Source: Lates calcarifer
Taxonomy: Eukaryota > Chordata > Actinopteri > Centropomidae
Assembly: GCF_001640805.2 (NCBI RefSeq)
Contig: NC_066844.1
Coordinates: forward strand, 7,162,053 to 7,226,052
Length of the DNA stretch: 64,000 nucleotides
Reading direction: 5' to 3'
The position numbers and the translations under genes were made by a program. The number at the start of each line of letters is the position of its first letter. The stretch's first letter is position 1. Positions 49,101 to 58,609 of the stretch are shown here, in pieces. Below the pieces are notes generated by a model. It was not told the origin of the DNA and ran no database searches. It saw nothing but the letters and a program-made list of their open reading frames with translations.

Positions 49101-52100
49101 CTAAAACTCACAATTCTTCCATTGTGTTTTATGTGTAATTTTTGTTTTGTTTCCTACATTACTGTGAGAGTGTTTTGTCCTGTGTGCAGCCTGCAACATG
49201 CAATTTTCTTAACGAGGATGAATAAAGTGTTAAATCTGACAAACAAATTAGAAAATTAACTGGTTTAAATCAGCAAATATGTGATTAATCATGGGTATTA
49301 TTATTACAATATCACAGGCAGCGACCAGTCCCAGTGGCTTAGTTAGCATTTGTATGTTCCATGTAACAGTAAAATCATCCTTAATCCTTGTTGCATTTCA
49401 CAGCCACCCCACCCCCACCCCACAGCCCCCCACCTCTACCTCCCTCCACTGACTATTAGCTTGTAAAAAGCCCAAAATAACCCATAAATCATAAAAAGAA
49501 AATGGTAAGGATAGTTAGCCACTGTGACGTTTGAAATGATACCTAAGCCTCTGAAGTATCTTGGCGAGGCTCATTTGTAAAAGTGATTTGGTGAGAAGCA
49601 CCACCTGCTGAGTCCAGCAGAGCAACATTTGTCAGGTCTCTAAATAAAGCAGACGTACTGTAGTATATCAGCTCTCCTCATGACGCATGATTTGGAGGTT
49701 GAGTTACTCCCTCTCACATCAGAACGCATTAAAATCACAGATAAATTAAACTGCTACACACAAACTACTTACTTACTGATTTGTAAGCATAAACTGGAAC
49801 ATAAATTATTTGGTGTTAAAGAAAATGTGATAATAAAGTGCCTCTGCATATGAGAATACACAAGTGCATGTTAAGTGTCTTGTCAGTTCACGGGGACAGC
49901 ACCAGAGCTTAATGAACGTTGTACCTGTAAAGTCTGTGGCATGTTTCAAAATAAACAGTGAATCTCTGGAAGTGTCATGAGATTTAGGTGTCACCTGAGA
50001 AGCTGGATCCATATCCACCACCCCCGACACCACCCACCACGACCACCACCCCCTCTCTACTAAGAGACTCGTTGGAATTTACCATCCAACCCCCTTCACT
50101 CCCTGCAGCCCCCACCTGCTTGTCACCATCGATTTTGTGTAAAAGGAGCCTGACACTCCCCTCAGCATGAATCCTGGCAGGGATCACAATGCAATGCCAA
50201 ACGCTCCGCAGAAAAATCTGTGTTAATAGCAGGGACATCCCAGCTATTTATTTTTTTTTTTCAAAGCTTTGCGGTCATTTTGTCGGAAACTATTCATGAG
50301 CTCTGTCTATATGTGGAGCCCCCTGCTATGGCGCACATAGCGTTGAACATGGACGTGACTATTGAAATAATGCCAGTCCCAACAGGGATCAAGTTCCCTG
50401 TCTGACTCTCCATTACGCATAACGATGATTTGTGAGCGAGCCAAAGTGGCGCAGCTCCTCCTTTTAAAGCCCTTGGGGTCCGATCAACATTTTACCACAA
50501 ATCACTTTAGATATACTGTCTATGATTAACACTGTAAGGTGTACAGCATCAGTAAAACCGTCTACTTAGCAAGAGCTTAATTATCACACCATGCTTGGGT
50601 GGATCACTGTTTCAACTCCAAGTGGAAACGAGTGAGAAGACCACAGTTTTATACCATTAACACTGCAGGTACATGCCAACAGGACATGAACAGCTGAGAA
50701 GAAAACATTGCTGAGCTGTTTCTGTTTGACTCCTACATTTCACAACCCCCCTTTCCCATAATAAATGGCTCTATAACATTTAAGCCAAATGGTGTGTCAA
50801 ATGGTTTTTATTTAGCAGATGGATTAAGCTAATTAGAATCACTTCGAAACTCAGTTTATTATATATGTTGTTTAGTTTTTTAGTTCTTCTCTTGTCAGCT
50901 GGTCTGTAGCAAAACCCTTTTCAAATCAGAATATTTATTTTCCATTACAACTAGACCTGTTTGGGATTTGATTATAACTTTGGTCATGTGGGACTTGAGG
51001 CCGACATTTTCAGTGCTAAATTTAAAAGAATTAAGAGAAAATGGCCAAATAATGACTTTTACAGCCTGATTTGTCACTTATTTGTGTATCAATACACAAT
51101 TTTATATCATATTTAGTACCTTGCTGCATTCATTATGTGAGTGCTGTATATGTGCACATATTAAGCATGTTAAAATGCCTTTCTATTTTGAATTTATGGC
51201 TCTCTCTCTATCACTGTATAAAGGTTACATTTTTAGGTGATGAATGTGTTCCAGTCCCTCATTTTGCTGCTGTTACACTTCAATTTCTCTGTGTGGGATC
51301 AGTGAAATTATTCTAATTTGACATATTTGTGATTCTTTTTTTGCGATTAAGAGGTAAAGTAGTTAATTTATTCTGTTGAAAAATTCTTGCTATAAAATTA
51401 TGTTCTATGCTGAAATGTCTCTCGCTTGTTGTCTTTTCCGAACTTACCAGCAACCTCCTTCACCAGGACAGCCTCTGGGAGGGCAACAGGGGGGCTGCGG
51501 CCTCCGGCGTTCACAGCCACCACGCGGATCTTCAGGCGGTCGCCGGTGGTCTGGTTCTTGATGACGTAGCGGCAGGACTTCTGCAGATCCTCGTTGACTG
51601 CTTTCCAGTCCTCAGCTTGATTGGGGGGGGGGGGAAACACAGTTAAGACAAGACTGGCAGAGTGCACAAAGCTGTTTATCTTACAAGAATGAAGAAGTGT
51701 GATTAAAGTGTGCAAAATGTGCAAACTGCAGACAGAATGAGAAGACCAGTTTCTGATCCGTGCAGATTATAAGAAACTGAGAATTAGGACACTAAGAGCT
51801 GCTTGCTTTGAAGCTTTGTAATGAAAATAGTGATTATGTTTGACACAAATTTCTTGCATTAGACACAAAATTGCTGTTCTGTGGATAAACAGCGTTCCCT
51901 GCCTGCTAAATCAAGCCTACATTGAACTACTGCTGATATTAGCTTAGGGCTGTAAGTCTAAAAGCAGGACCTTCAGCGAGACCACAGCAGCTCCTGAAAT
52001 GCCTCTTTCCTTGTAGGGAGAAGTTAGGTAGCTCATGATATAACTCTGCGAGTGACACCTCGGGGACAGCTGCAACTGATATGGCTGACCCACATTAAAA

Positions 52101-54570
52101 CAGCAATTTAACATGTTCCTGAGTATATTTAAAATGCATTGGAACATTGTAGTAACCAGCGACACTGCATAATGATACTTGATGTAAAAACCTAAAATCA
52201 GCTCTCAAAATAGAGGCTTTAAAGATGATTCAAAGGTCATCTGGCATTTTTGTCATGGTGTATTAATAACCTGACCCCAGCACACACCAGTTTACAGTGC
52301 ACCTGGTCCAGGGCAGAGCGGGACTTACTTCCATCCTTGCAAACTTCAATCGTGTATCCATCCAGACCAGTGATTCCAATGTTCTCTGGCTGGCTCCAAA
52401 TGATGGTGACTGAAGTGTCATTCTTGTCCTCAACAAACAGATCCACAGGAGCACTTGTGGGCTCTGCAGATGTCGTAAAAGAAAAAAAAAAAAAAAAATT
52501 CAGTTACACTGACAGGTGGCAGAAATGCACAATAATGATGCAATACTGAAATCAATCCAAAGTTGGAGTCACAAGAGGTGATGATGCAGTTCTTTATTTA
52601 ACACTGTAATAAAAAGAGAACAACGATGAAAGGAGAACCATATCACACTAAGGTGAAGTTTTCTTTTTTAAATAAAGGGTTACCTTTGGGTGGAGGTGGT
52701 GGAGGTGTGGGTGCTTTAGGCTCTTCTGGTGCGGGCACCTCAGCAGCTTCAGCTAATGTTAAATAGGCATTTGCATTATTATTATTATTGGCAGCATGTG
52801 ATGAGCAGAGCGATGCTACAGCATCAAATATAATCCAACTATGTACTTCACAGCTCTCTGTCTCCTTTACAGGGAGGTCAGATGATTTACAGTGCCATTA
52901 CTCAGAGGCTTTTTATCCAATTTGTCTCAAATGACAGAACCAGAAATCTTCACAGTTATTACAGAGAGAGGAGAGAACAGGAACATGTTCTGTTTGTTGC
53001 AGGTTGGTTTACCATCAGCAGCAGGTGCTTCGGAGTCAGCAGCGGGAGCAGCTTCCTCTGTGGCTGGAGCAGCAGCAGCTATTATTAAATGTTAGATATT
53101 AATAATTAATGCATTAAGCAGATGGGACATGTTCTAACAGATGACAATGTATAATACTGTGTTGAGACTACAGACTGTTTGGTGTTACAAAGGAGTCAGT
53201 TAGTGTTGTTAGCTTTACTCTAAGAGTTTGAAGGTTCACATTCTAATAATACTATAAGATCAGTTGTGTCTGTTTTACCATCAACAGGGGCTTCAGCGGC
53301 GGTGGGTGTTTCCTCTGCAGCAGGAGCAGTGGCTGATATTAGAGGTTAGAAATAATTAGCAGTAGATATTAGTGTTGTTAGCCTTACTGTAGGAGGTGAA
53401 CAGTTCAAGATTTAATAGTAGTGAAAAGATGTCTGTTATTCCACTCTTTTTGTTACCATCAGCGGGGGCCTCAGTGGCAGCAGCTTGTACAGCAGCTGAT
53501 ATTAGAGGTTATATTAGCATAAGATATTAGTGTAGTTAGCTTTACTGTAGGAGGCTCGAGTTTTAGTTTTTTGTTAATCCACTGCTTGTCTTTTTTACCA
53601 TCAGCAGGGGTTGCTGCAGCAGCTGGCGTTTCCTCAGCAGCAGGTGCAGCAGCTGATATTAGTTAAAAGTTTATCAATAGTTATATAACAGTTTGAAAAT
53701 GTTTTATGACATTTTCAAAAATGTTATAAAAGGGGTTAAATCTATTAGAATAAAAAGGGAAGGTTAAAATGAGCAGGAATGAGTGAGTTCGGTAAGACAC
53801 ATACTCCTAATGCCATCGGTGGTTGGCCGATTTGAAGCAACAGGAGCTGCAGCTTCATCAGTTTGTAATGTGAGTACAACAAACAGCAAATTTAGATATT
53901 GAGGTTTGTTAATGTTTGCTTGTGAGACATTAAAATGGAGCTTTCAATGAGGTATAAAAGCGTACATTAGCAACGACATTAGACGTTAAGGTCACAGTTT
54001 TGCCGCAGAAAGGCAGTGCGTCCTTGAAGCGCGAAGAACGCATCAGTGACTTTGAGTGACTTTTAAAAACGAGGTAGTCAAAAGCTAGCATAGTCCAGGC
54101 AGGCGGTTTTTGCTGTAATCATGCAGTTTCCGTCGTGACGTGGATGGCTACAGCTCCATACCCACCTTCACACTGAGCGCGCACGAGAGCTTGTGCGTAA
54201 AGGATACCGCGTGCTTACCATGAGCTGAACCAACTACACTGGATTAGGAAAAGGTTAAACAACGTATCCGACGTTTATCCACCAAGACAAGAACATAAAG
54301 GTGGACTGAACGCATGTGTGACCAACGGTAACTCGTGGGTCACAACGGCGCTGCGCTCGGGGCATTACCATCTGCGGGTGGTGGAGGGGTGGGGGGTTTG
54401 GGCTCCTCAGCTGGTGGGGCAGGTGCAGCTTCGGCCTCGGCGGGAGCGGCCTCGGCAGGAGCGGGCTCTGCGGGAGCGGGTTCGGGCGCCGGCTCTGGAG
54501 CCTTCTCCTCCTCCTTCTTGGCTGGTTCTTTCTTAGCCGCCTTCTTGATTGGGGCAGGCTTGGACGGCAT
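46119..54570 (-). CDS. mybph: Myosin-binding protein H, complete but with one apparent frameshift
   Basis: Sarcomeric thick-filament protein with the MYBPH order fn3-Ig-fn3-Ig. Fifteen exons in transcript order: 54570-54369, 53652-53599, 53495-53457, 53332-53279, 53078-53013, 52752-52684, 52463-52329, 51615-51448, 48491-48403, 48303-48108, 48025-47886, 47776-47616, 47329-47193, 46477-46291, 46150-46119. They total 1729 nt; removing one surplus base gives 575 residues (human about 477). Residues 1-161 are Lys- then Pro/Ala/Glu-rich; fn3 about 162-262 ([16 protein letters not shown]); Ig about 263-357 ([22 protein letters not shown]); fn3 about 358-457 ([20 protein letters not shown]); Ig about 458-565 ([25 protein letters not shown]). 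The extra length is in the N-terminus. MYBPC proteins are much longer, so MYBPH is preferred; which fish copy (a or b) is not decided. Confidence 0.88.
46291..46477 (-). CDS. mybph: mybph Ig-2, second part
   Basis: 187 nt. [20 protein letters not shown] to [19 protein letters not shown] and CKLEVK. The donor AAAC|gtaagtg is near consensus; if not used, translation would end two codons on (RK then TGA). Confidence 0.92.
47193..47329 (-). CDS. mybph: mybph Ig-2, first part
   Basis: 137 nt, acceptor cactctgcag, donor AAAG|gtacag. [20 protein letters not shown] and [20 protein letters not shown]. Confidence 0.92.
47616..47776 (-). CDS. mybph: mybph fn3-2, second half, carrying a +1 frameshift
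   Basis: 161 nt where 160 would keep frame. It starts [17 protein letters not shown] and then meets TGA; the next frame continues [20 protein letters not shown], the expected peptide. The surplus base is one of the two G at 47726-47727 (+ strand) or close by. Acceptor tgtttgcag, donor ACAG|gtacct. Confidence 0.9.
47886..48025 (-). CDS. mybph: mybph fn3-2, first half
   Basis: 140 nt, acceptor ttgttcacag, donor GGA|gtaagt. [20 protein letters not shown] and [17 protein letters not shown]. Confidence 0.93.
48108..48303 (-). CDS. mybph: mybph Ig-1, second part
   Basis: 196 nt. [20 protein letters not shown] with the core Trp, then [19 protein letters not shown] with the core Tyr-x-Cys. The acceptor ccgaaaag follows a C run of about a dozen bases. 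Confidence 0.93.
48403..48491 (-). CDS. mybph: mybph Ig-1, first part
   Basis: 89 nt, acceptor gtctctctag, donor ACA|gtaagc. [20 protein letters not shown] and [10 protein letters not shown]. Confidence 0.9.
51448..51615 (-). CDS. mybph: mybph fn3-1, second half
   Basis: 168 nt. [20 protein letters not shown] and [20 protein letters not shown], the fn3 F-G strands. The acceptor ...cccaatcaag lies next to a C homopolymer of about ten (51627-51637). Confidence 0.92.
52329..52463 (-). CDS. mybph: mybph fn3-1, first half
   Basis: 135 nt, acceptor catctgcag, donor GGAA|gtaagt. [20 protein letters not shown] then [18 protein letters not shown], a typical fn3 strand A-C region. Confidence 0.92.
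52684..52752 (-). CDS. mybph: mybph exon, Pro-rich hinge before fn3
   Basis: 69 nt, acceptor taacattag, donor AAAG|gtaacc, phase 1. Peptide [20 protein letters not shown], close to the end of exon 1 in style (PPTPPPP). Confidence 0.82.
53013..53078 (-). CDS. mybph: mybph mini-exon (66 nt, Pro/Ala)
   Basis: Acceptor taataatag, donor GATG|gtaaac, phase 1. Peptide [19 protein letters not shown] and AADG. Confidence 0.8.
53279..53332 (-). CDS. mybph: mybph mini-exon (54 nt, Pro/Ala)
   Basis: Acceptor aatatcag, donor GATG|gtaaaa, phase 1. Peptide [19 protein letters not shown]. Confidence 0.8.
53457..53495 (-). CDS. mybph: mybph mini-exon (39 nt, Pro/Ala)
   Basis: Acceptor aatatcag, donor GATG|gtaaca, phase 1. 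Peptide [14 protein letters not shown]. Confidence 0.78.
53599..53652 (-). CDS. mybph: mybph mini-exon (54 nt, Pro/Ala)
   Basis: Acceptor aatatcag, donor GATG|gtaaaa, phase 1 at both ends. Peptide [19 protein letters not shown]. Nearly the same design as the 53279-53332 exon. Confidence 0.8.
53814..53852 (-). pseudogene. mybph: Decayed mybph mini-exon
   Basis: 39 nt read [14 protein letters not shown] in phase 1, ending in GATG like its neighbours, but the donor is gcatta rather than gtaa and the acceptor lacks a pyrimidine tract. Probably a dead member of the mini-exon array, or a rarely used GC-donor exon. Confidence 0.4.
54219..54224 (-). CDS. mybph: Possible 6-nt microexon of mybph
   Basis: CTCATG between a ttggttcag acceptor and a consensus gtaagc donor, both on the - strand, in the intron after exon 1. 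In phase 1 it would add Ala/His and keep the frame. Seen only as motifs. Confidence 0.3.
54369..54570 (-). CDS. mybph: mybph exon 1, Lys/Pro/Ala-rich N-terminus
   Basis: ATG at 54570-54568 in context ccaacATGCCG, about 55 bases below a probable start site. [19 protein letters not shown] is followed by APEPAP/APAEA repeats and [10 protein letters not shown]. Donor GATG|gtaatg, phase 1. Confidence 0.9.
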
Positions 54571-54651
54571 GTTGGAGGTTGCAGCTAATTCCCAAGTCGG
54601 TTAAGTCCGTAAAACTGTATCCAATGCCATCATTCCTGCGGGGGTGGCAGG

Positions 54652-54660
54652 CTTATATAG
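54652..54660 (-). promoter_or_regulatory. mybph: mybph TATA box
   Basis: CTATATAAG on the - strand, about 82-90 bases before the ATG, placing transcription start near 54625. Upstream are a CGCCCACCCC box (54681-54690) and an AP-1 type TGACTCA (54727-54733). Confidence 0.7.
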
Positions 54661-55110
54661 AGCACAGCAGGTTCAAGCACCGCCCACCCCAGTGAATTGC
54701 ATGTAATAGATACTGGGGACCATGTATGACTCAGACCACCATGTCTACTGGTCTCACTCATCAAGACTCAATGCACATCATTAATTAGGCCCTAATTTAT
54801 AGTTAAACAGAAATACACAAAGATAACAGAAAAAATTAATAAACCAGTGAACTACTAACTTAAACCACACTTTTAATACTGCTTTACCCAAACATTACTG
54901 AATTTTGAACAGACTTTACCCATGGTCCTTTTCATTCAAGTTTATATCAAGCACTGACTATTATACATTTGGGAAATTCAACATAAAATTGATTTGATTA
55001 ATGATTATTTAAATCAAATGCTCTACTACAGGAGTGTTGTAGTTCCTATGAAAAGGGTCAACACTGTCAAAGTGACGCACAAGAAGCTGCAGAATAAATA
55101 TAACATGTAT
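54661..55110. other. Short mybph-nav1 intergenic region
   Basis: About 450 bases between the nav1 poly(A) signal and the mybph TATA box, both genes on the - strand. No ORF. Contains the mybph proximal promoter motifs. Confidence 0.6.
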
Positions 55111-55116
55111 TTTATT
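55111..55116 (-). terminator. nav1: Candidate nav1 poly(A) signal
   Basis: AATAAA on the - strand, the last good signal before the mybph promoter, with T/G-rich DNA downstream. Confidence 0.5.
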
Positions 55117-58100
55117 GATTCCAACAAACAGTGATAGGTGGATGAAAGCCCTCAGAAGCATGCCTTATCCATGTATTGGACCCAACTCTGAAGAAATATA
55201 CCTTTCTCTCAATGATGACTTTTTTTTCCCTCCTCAATGATTGTTGCCGCATCCAGAATGCTGACCTATTTACAATCTTTACAATGATGTCCTGTACAAA
55301 ATAGAGAAATTAAGTTTTACAAAGGATTCTTTAGAAAAAAAAAGAAATATCAAATATCTGAGTATTAAAAAGGAAAACATTATCTAGAATGATTTTCCTA
55401 AACAATACATCAATGTTAACATTTTTTTTCCTCATCACACAGCAAGTTTACATGCATTTACAACACTTAGAAACCCTTAACATTTGCACATCAGTGACAT
55501 TAGATACTGCATAACATATTTTTTTTTAAATCTTAGTTTAGTCCACAACAAGCTTTGCAAAAATATGACTATTCAGCAACCTGTATTGGCCTAAGATATC
55601 AGATTTATCTTGCTATCTGGTTTAATTCTGCTTAAAATCAACTATGCAAACTGTGAAGAGCTGATTCCATCCGACTATTACAGGCTCATCATTTGATTTT
55701 TAAATCATCTTTATCTTGTTTATGGTCATTTGACCATTTGCAAGTCCAGTTGCGTTACTTTTGTTGCCATTCATAAGGACAAAACACACAAAACAGCTTC
55801 CAAAGCTGAATTTTTTTAACTACATCTGTGAACCCTGTTTTCAATGCAACGCCGAAGCAAATCCTCCTCTCTTTAAGGCTCAGTATCACCTGCTCAAGCA
55901 AGCTTACACTTTTATACTATGGTGCAGTTTGGTCCAAGTTAAAAACTTAAAGACAGACCAGATGAAAAGAGACCGCGTTTGCTCGTGAAGTTCAGACATT
56001 TGCTGATTGCCAACACCAGTAGAAGTTGCTGCATAGTCCTGATAACACTAGTAAGCAAACACAAATCACAGCTACAGTACTACAGAGCAACAGGCACAAC
56101 AACCAGTGAATGAGATGAGAAGCTTGAGCTGATGGCTTTTGTTAACCTGCAGAAACAGATCAGGGTGGGGTCAGTAATACTGTCTAATACCTGAAATATT
56201 TACAATAGCACAAATGATTCTCAAACGGCGTACGGGCAGGGTGAGACTCACCAGCCATTTGGCATCTTTTCCTCTGTAATGCGTTTAATTAATTCATTTT
56301 TTTTGTTTACAGGTGACCAATCAGGAGCTACGGCTTCAAGTTTTGTTATCAGCCTTATGCAAAAAGTGCAACAGTGAAGCAATGAGCAGCTCAGACACAA
56401 TTCAAAATGTTGAACTTTCTTATCAAGCTGTCATAAAAGTGGTCGGACATTCATTTACAGGGTTTGCGTACGTGTTAAGTTTAGTCTGAGCACCAAAACA
56501 ATGACACAGTTTGGGATGAACAGATGAATTATTGGACACCACTTGCACAACCATATCTGTCTTTTACTCTATTAGGGCTTCTTTACAAAAATCTACACAA
56601 AGTATTTTATAAACAGCTTTAATCTTCCGCTTTTTACTCTTCCCTTGGAACAAGTTCTCTTCCTAATGCGCTTGTTTCAGTGTCGTGTACCCAAAATGTT
56701 CTTAAATATGAATACAGTACGACATCTACATGGGCATAACACCATACAATGTCTCACATGACTTCACTGCCTCTACATAATGTCTTCAACACTTCGTCAA
56801 CAACACGTCCTAAAGAAAAATAATAATGATAAAAAAAGCAAACATCATCCAGATCAATTTCACATTTCTTTAGTGTTTTGACTGATCTATGACACATAAC
56901 CTTTGCTAACCTACCCTGAACATCTACATAACCTTTATTCAACACTAAAACAGTTTGGGACACTGTTAAAGAGCACCATACGTACCTAAATGATGATAAT
57001 AGCATGAGTGACGAGAGATTTTTTTAAAACTCTGTTTGATGAGAGCATGTTGCAAATGAAATGGGCATAGGTAGCTTTAAAGTCACTCTACTCAGCCATT
57101 GTTAAAAGTGTTTTGCAGTGGAGCTTCGTGATAAGGCTTCTTTTAAAAGCACCTACTAGACAATGTATACTGTTATATGGTTGTTTTATAAGTGTTTTCT
57201 ATACATTCTTAGTTAAACTTAAACCCTTTAATTGACAGTCAATATGCATGATTAAAGTACAGTATTTGGTTCAGTATATTAGATATTTGCACCAACTAAT
57301 GTAGATAAAATAACTGCGATGTAGCCTGATTGTATGTACATAATATATACAGTAACTACTCAGAATATGGGGGAGGAGATTTGAAACAAACATTCTCTAT
57401 CCTGGATAAACTGTATAGACAAAGAAATCTGAATTGGATTCAAATAACATTTGCTCATTCTGTTTAGTCAGAGGGTGTCTGTTATGTCATATTATCCCTG
57501 TGTAATAAGTATCTAATACCTGATATATATGGCAACACTGGTGACACTGCTTGTTTTACATAACGCAGTTAGTAAAACTAAGTGCTTGGGAAAAAAAACC
57601 GGCAAATTGATGAACTCCCATCACTAATAAATACTATTTGTTGTGTGCAAAAAGAGTATGACAGCAAGTTTAATTTTAACTTATAAACCATTAAAGTAGA
57701 TGTAAAAATATGTGAAAACATACACTGACAATTTATCCTGCATTGTTATATAATTTGTTTTCTGAAAAATAAAGATGATTAATTGAAATAAATAATGTAG
57801 AGACTTGAAGAAATAACTGATTTCTGACCATCCTAGTCTGGATGATATTGATGAAAGCACCAGTATACTCTGCTGAAGTTGAGCTGACTTTGACCTCTTT
57901 GTTCTTAAGGCATTTTATTTGTTTCACCTGCTCGGGTTGTAAAGTTCAGGATTGCATATGTATAAGATTTGGCCTTCAAGGACTTATACAGTAGATATGT
58001 ACCAAAGAACTTTGCATTAAACAGTAGCATCTGTCATGCTGTCATACTCTTTTCCAAAATGAGTAACCATGAATTGAGAGTAGCTCCCGTTGACAAGGAC

Positions 58101-58525
58101 TCCACATCCCATGATGCACTTGAGCACAACACAGGATGGACTGTGTGTGCTGGTGAAGAAATCACCTGAAGTGCTGAGATCATGAGCTTCATAATGATCT
58201 ATTAGCACCGATCTAAGAGTACTGAGGGCTAACATGTTGGTAAAGGGACCTGAACTCAAGTGAATGTCATCCAGTCAAATATATCATAAAGTAATAGAAT
58301 ATAGTTTTTAATTCAATACTTGTGAACAGTTTCTGAAAATACTGTATGTATTAAAATGATTTGTAATAACCCAGTTACACTTTTAACCTACTGTGGGAAT
58401 GGAGGTTGAAATCACCCTACAACCATTTCTGAGGGTTTAACTTGTTCCTGAATGTGCACTGCGTCAGTACAGTGGACAGAAAAATAAAATTTGAAGTGCT
58501 AAGTGTTAAAGTGTAAGCTTTGTGT
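55117..58525 (-). other. nav1: nav1 3'UTR (probable, about 3.4 kb)
   Basis: AT-rich DNA after the nav1 stop with no coding signal on either strand and no further splice-linked exon. Several internal TTTATT words could give shorter transcripts. Confidence 0.5.
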
Positions 58526-58609
58526 TCAAAGTTTAGGAAGGCTAGGGTCTTCTTTGTCTGGGGATTCAATGTAATTGGCAGCCTCTTGAAGTTTCAGAAG
58601 CATTGCCAT
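58526..58609 (-). CDS. nav1: nav1 last coding exon
   Basis: 84 nt, acceptor tattgtag, TGA at 58528-58526. MAMLLKLQEAANYIESPDKE then DPSLPKL. Confidence 0.92.
   Translation of the reverse strand: MAMLLKLQEAANYIESPDKEDPSLPKL

Noticed and set aside
54318..54604. + strand ORFs over mybph exon 1
   Set aside because: Antisense shadows of the GC-rich Pro/Ala-coding exon.
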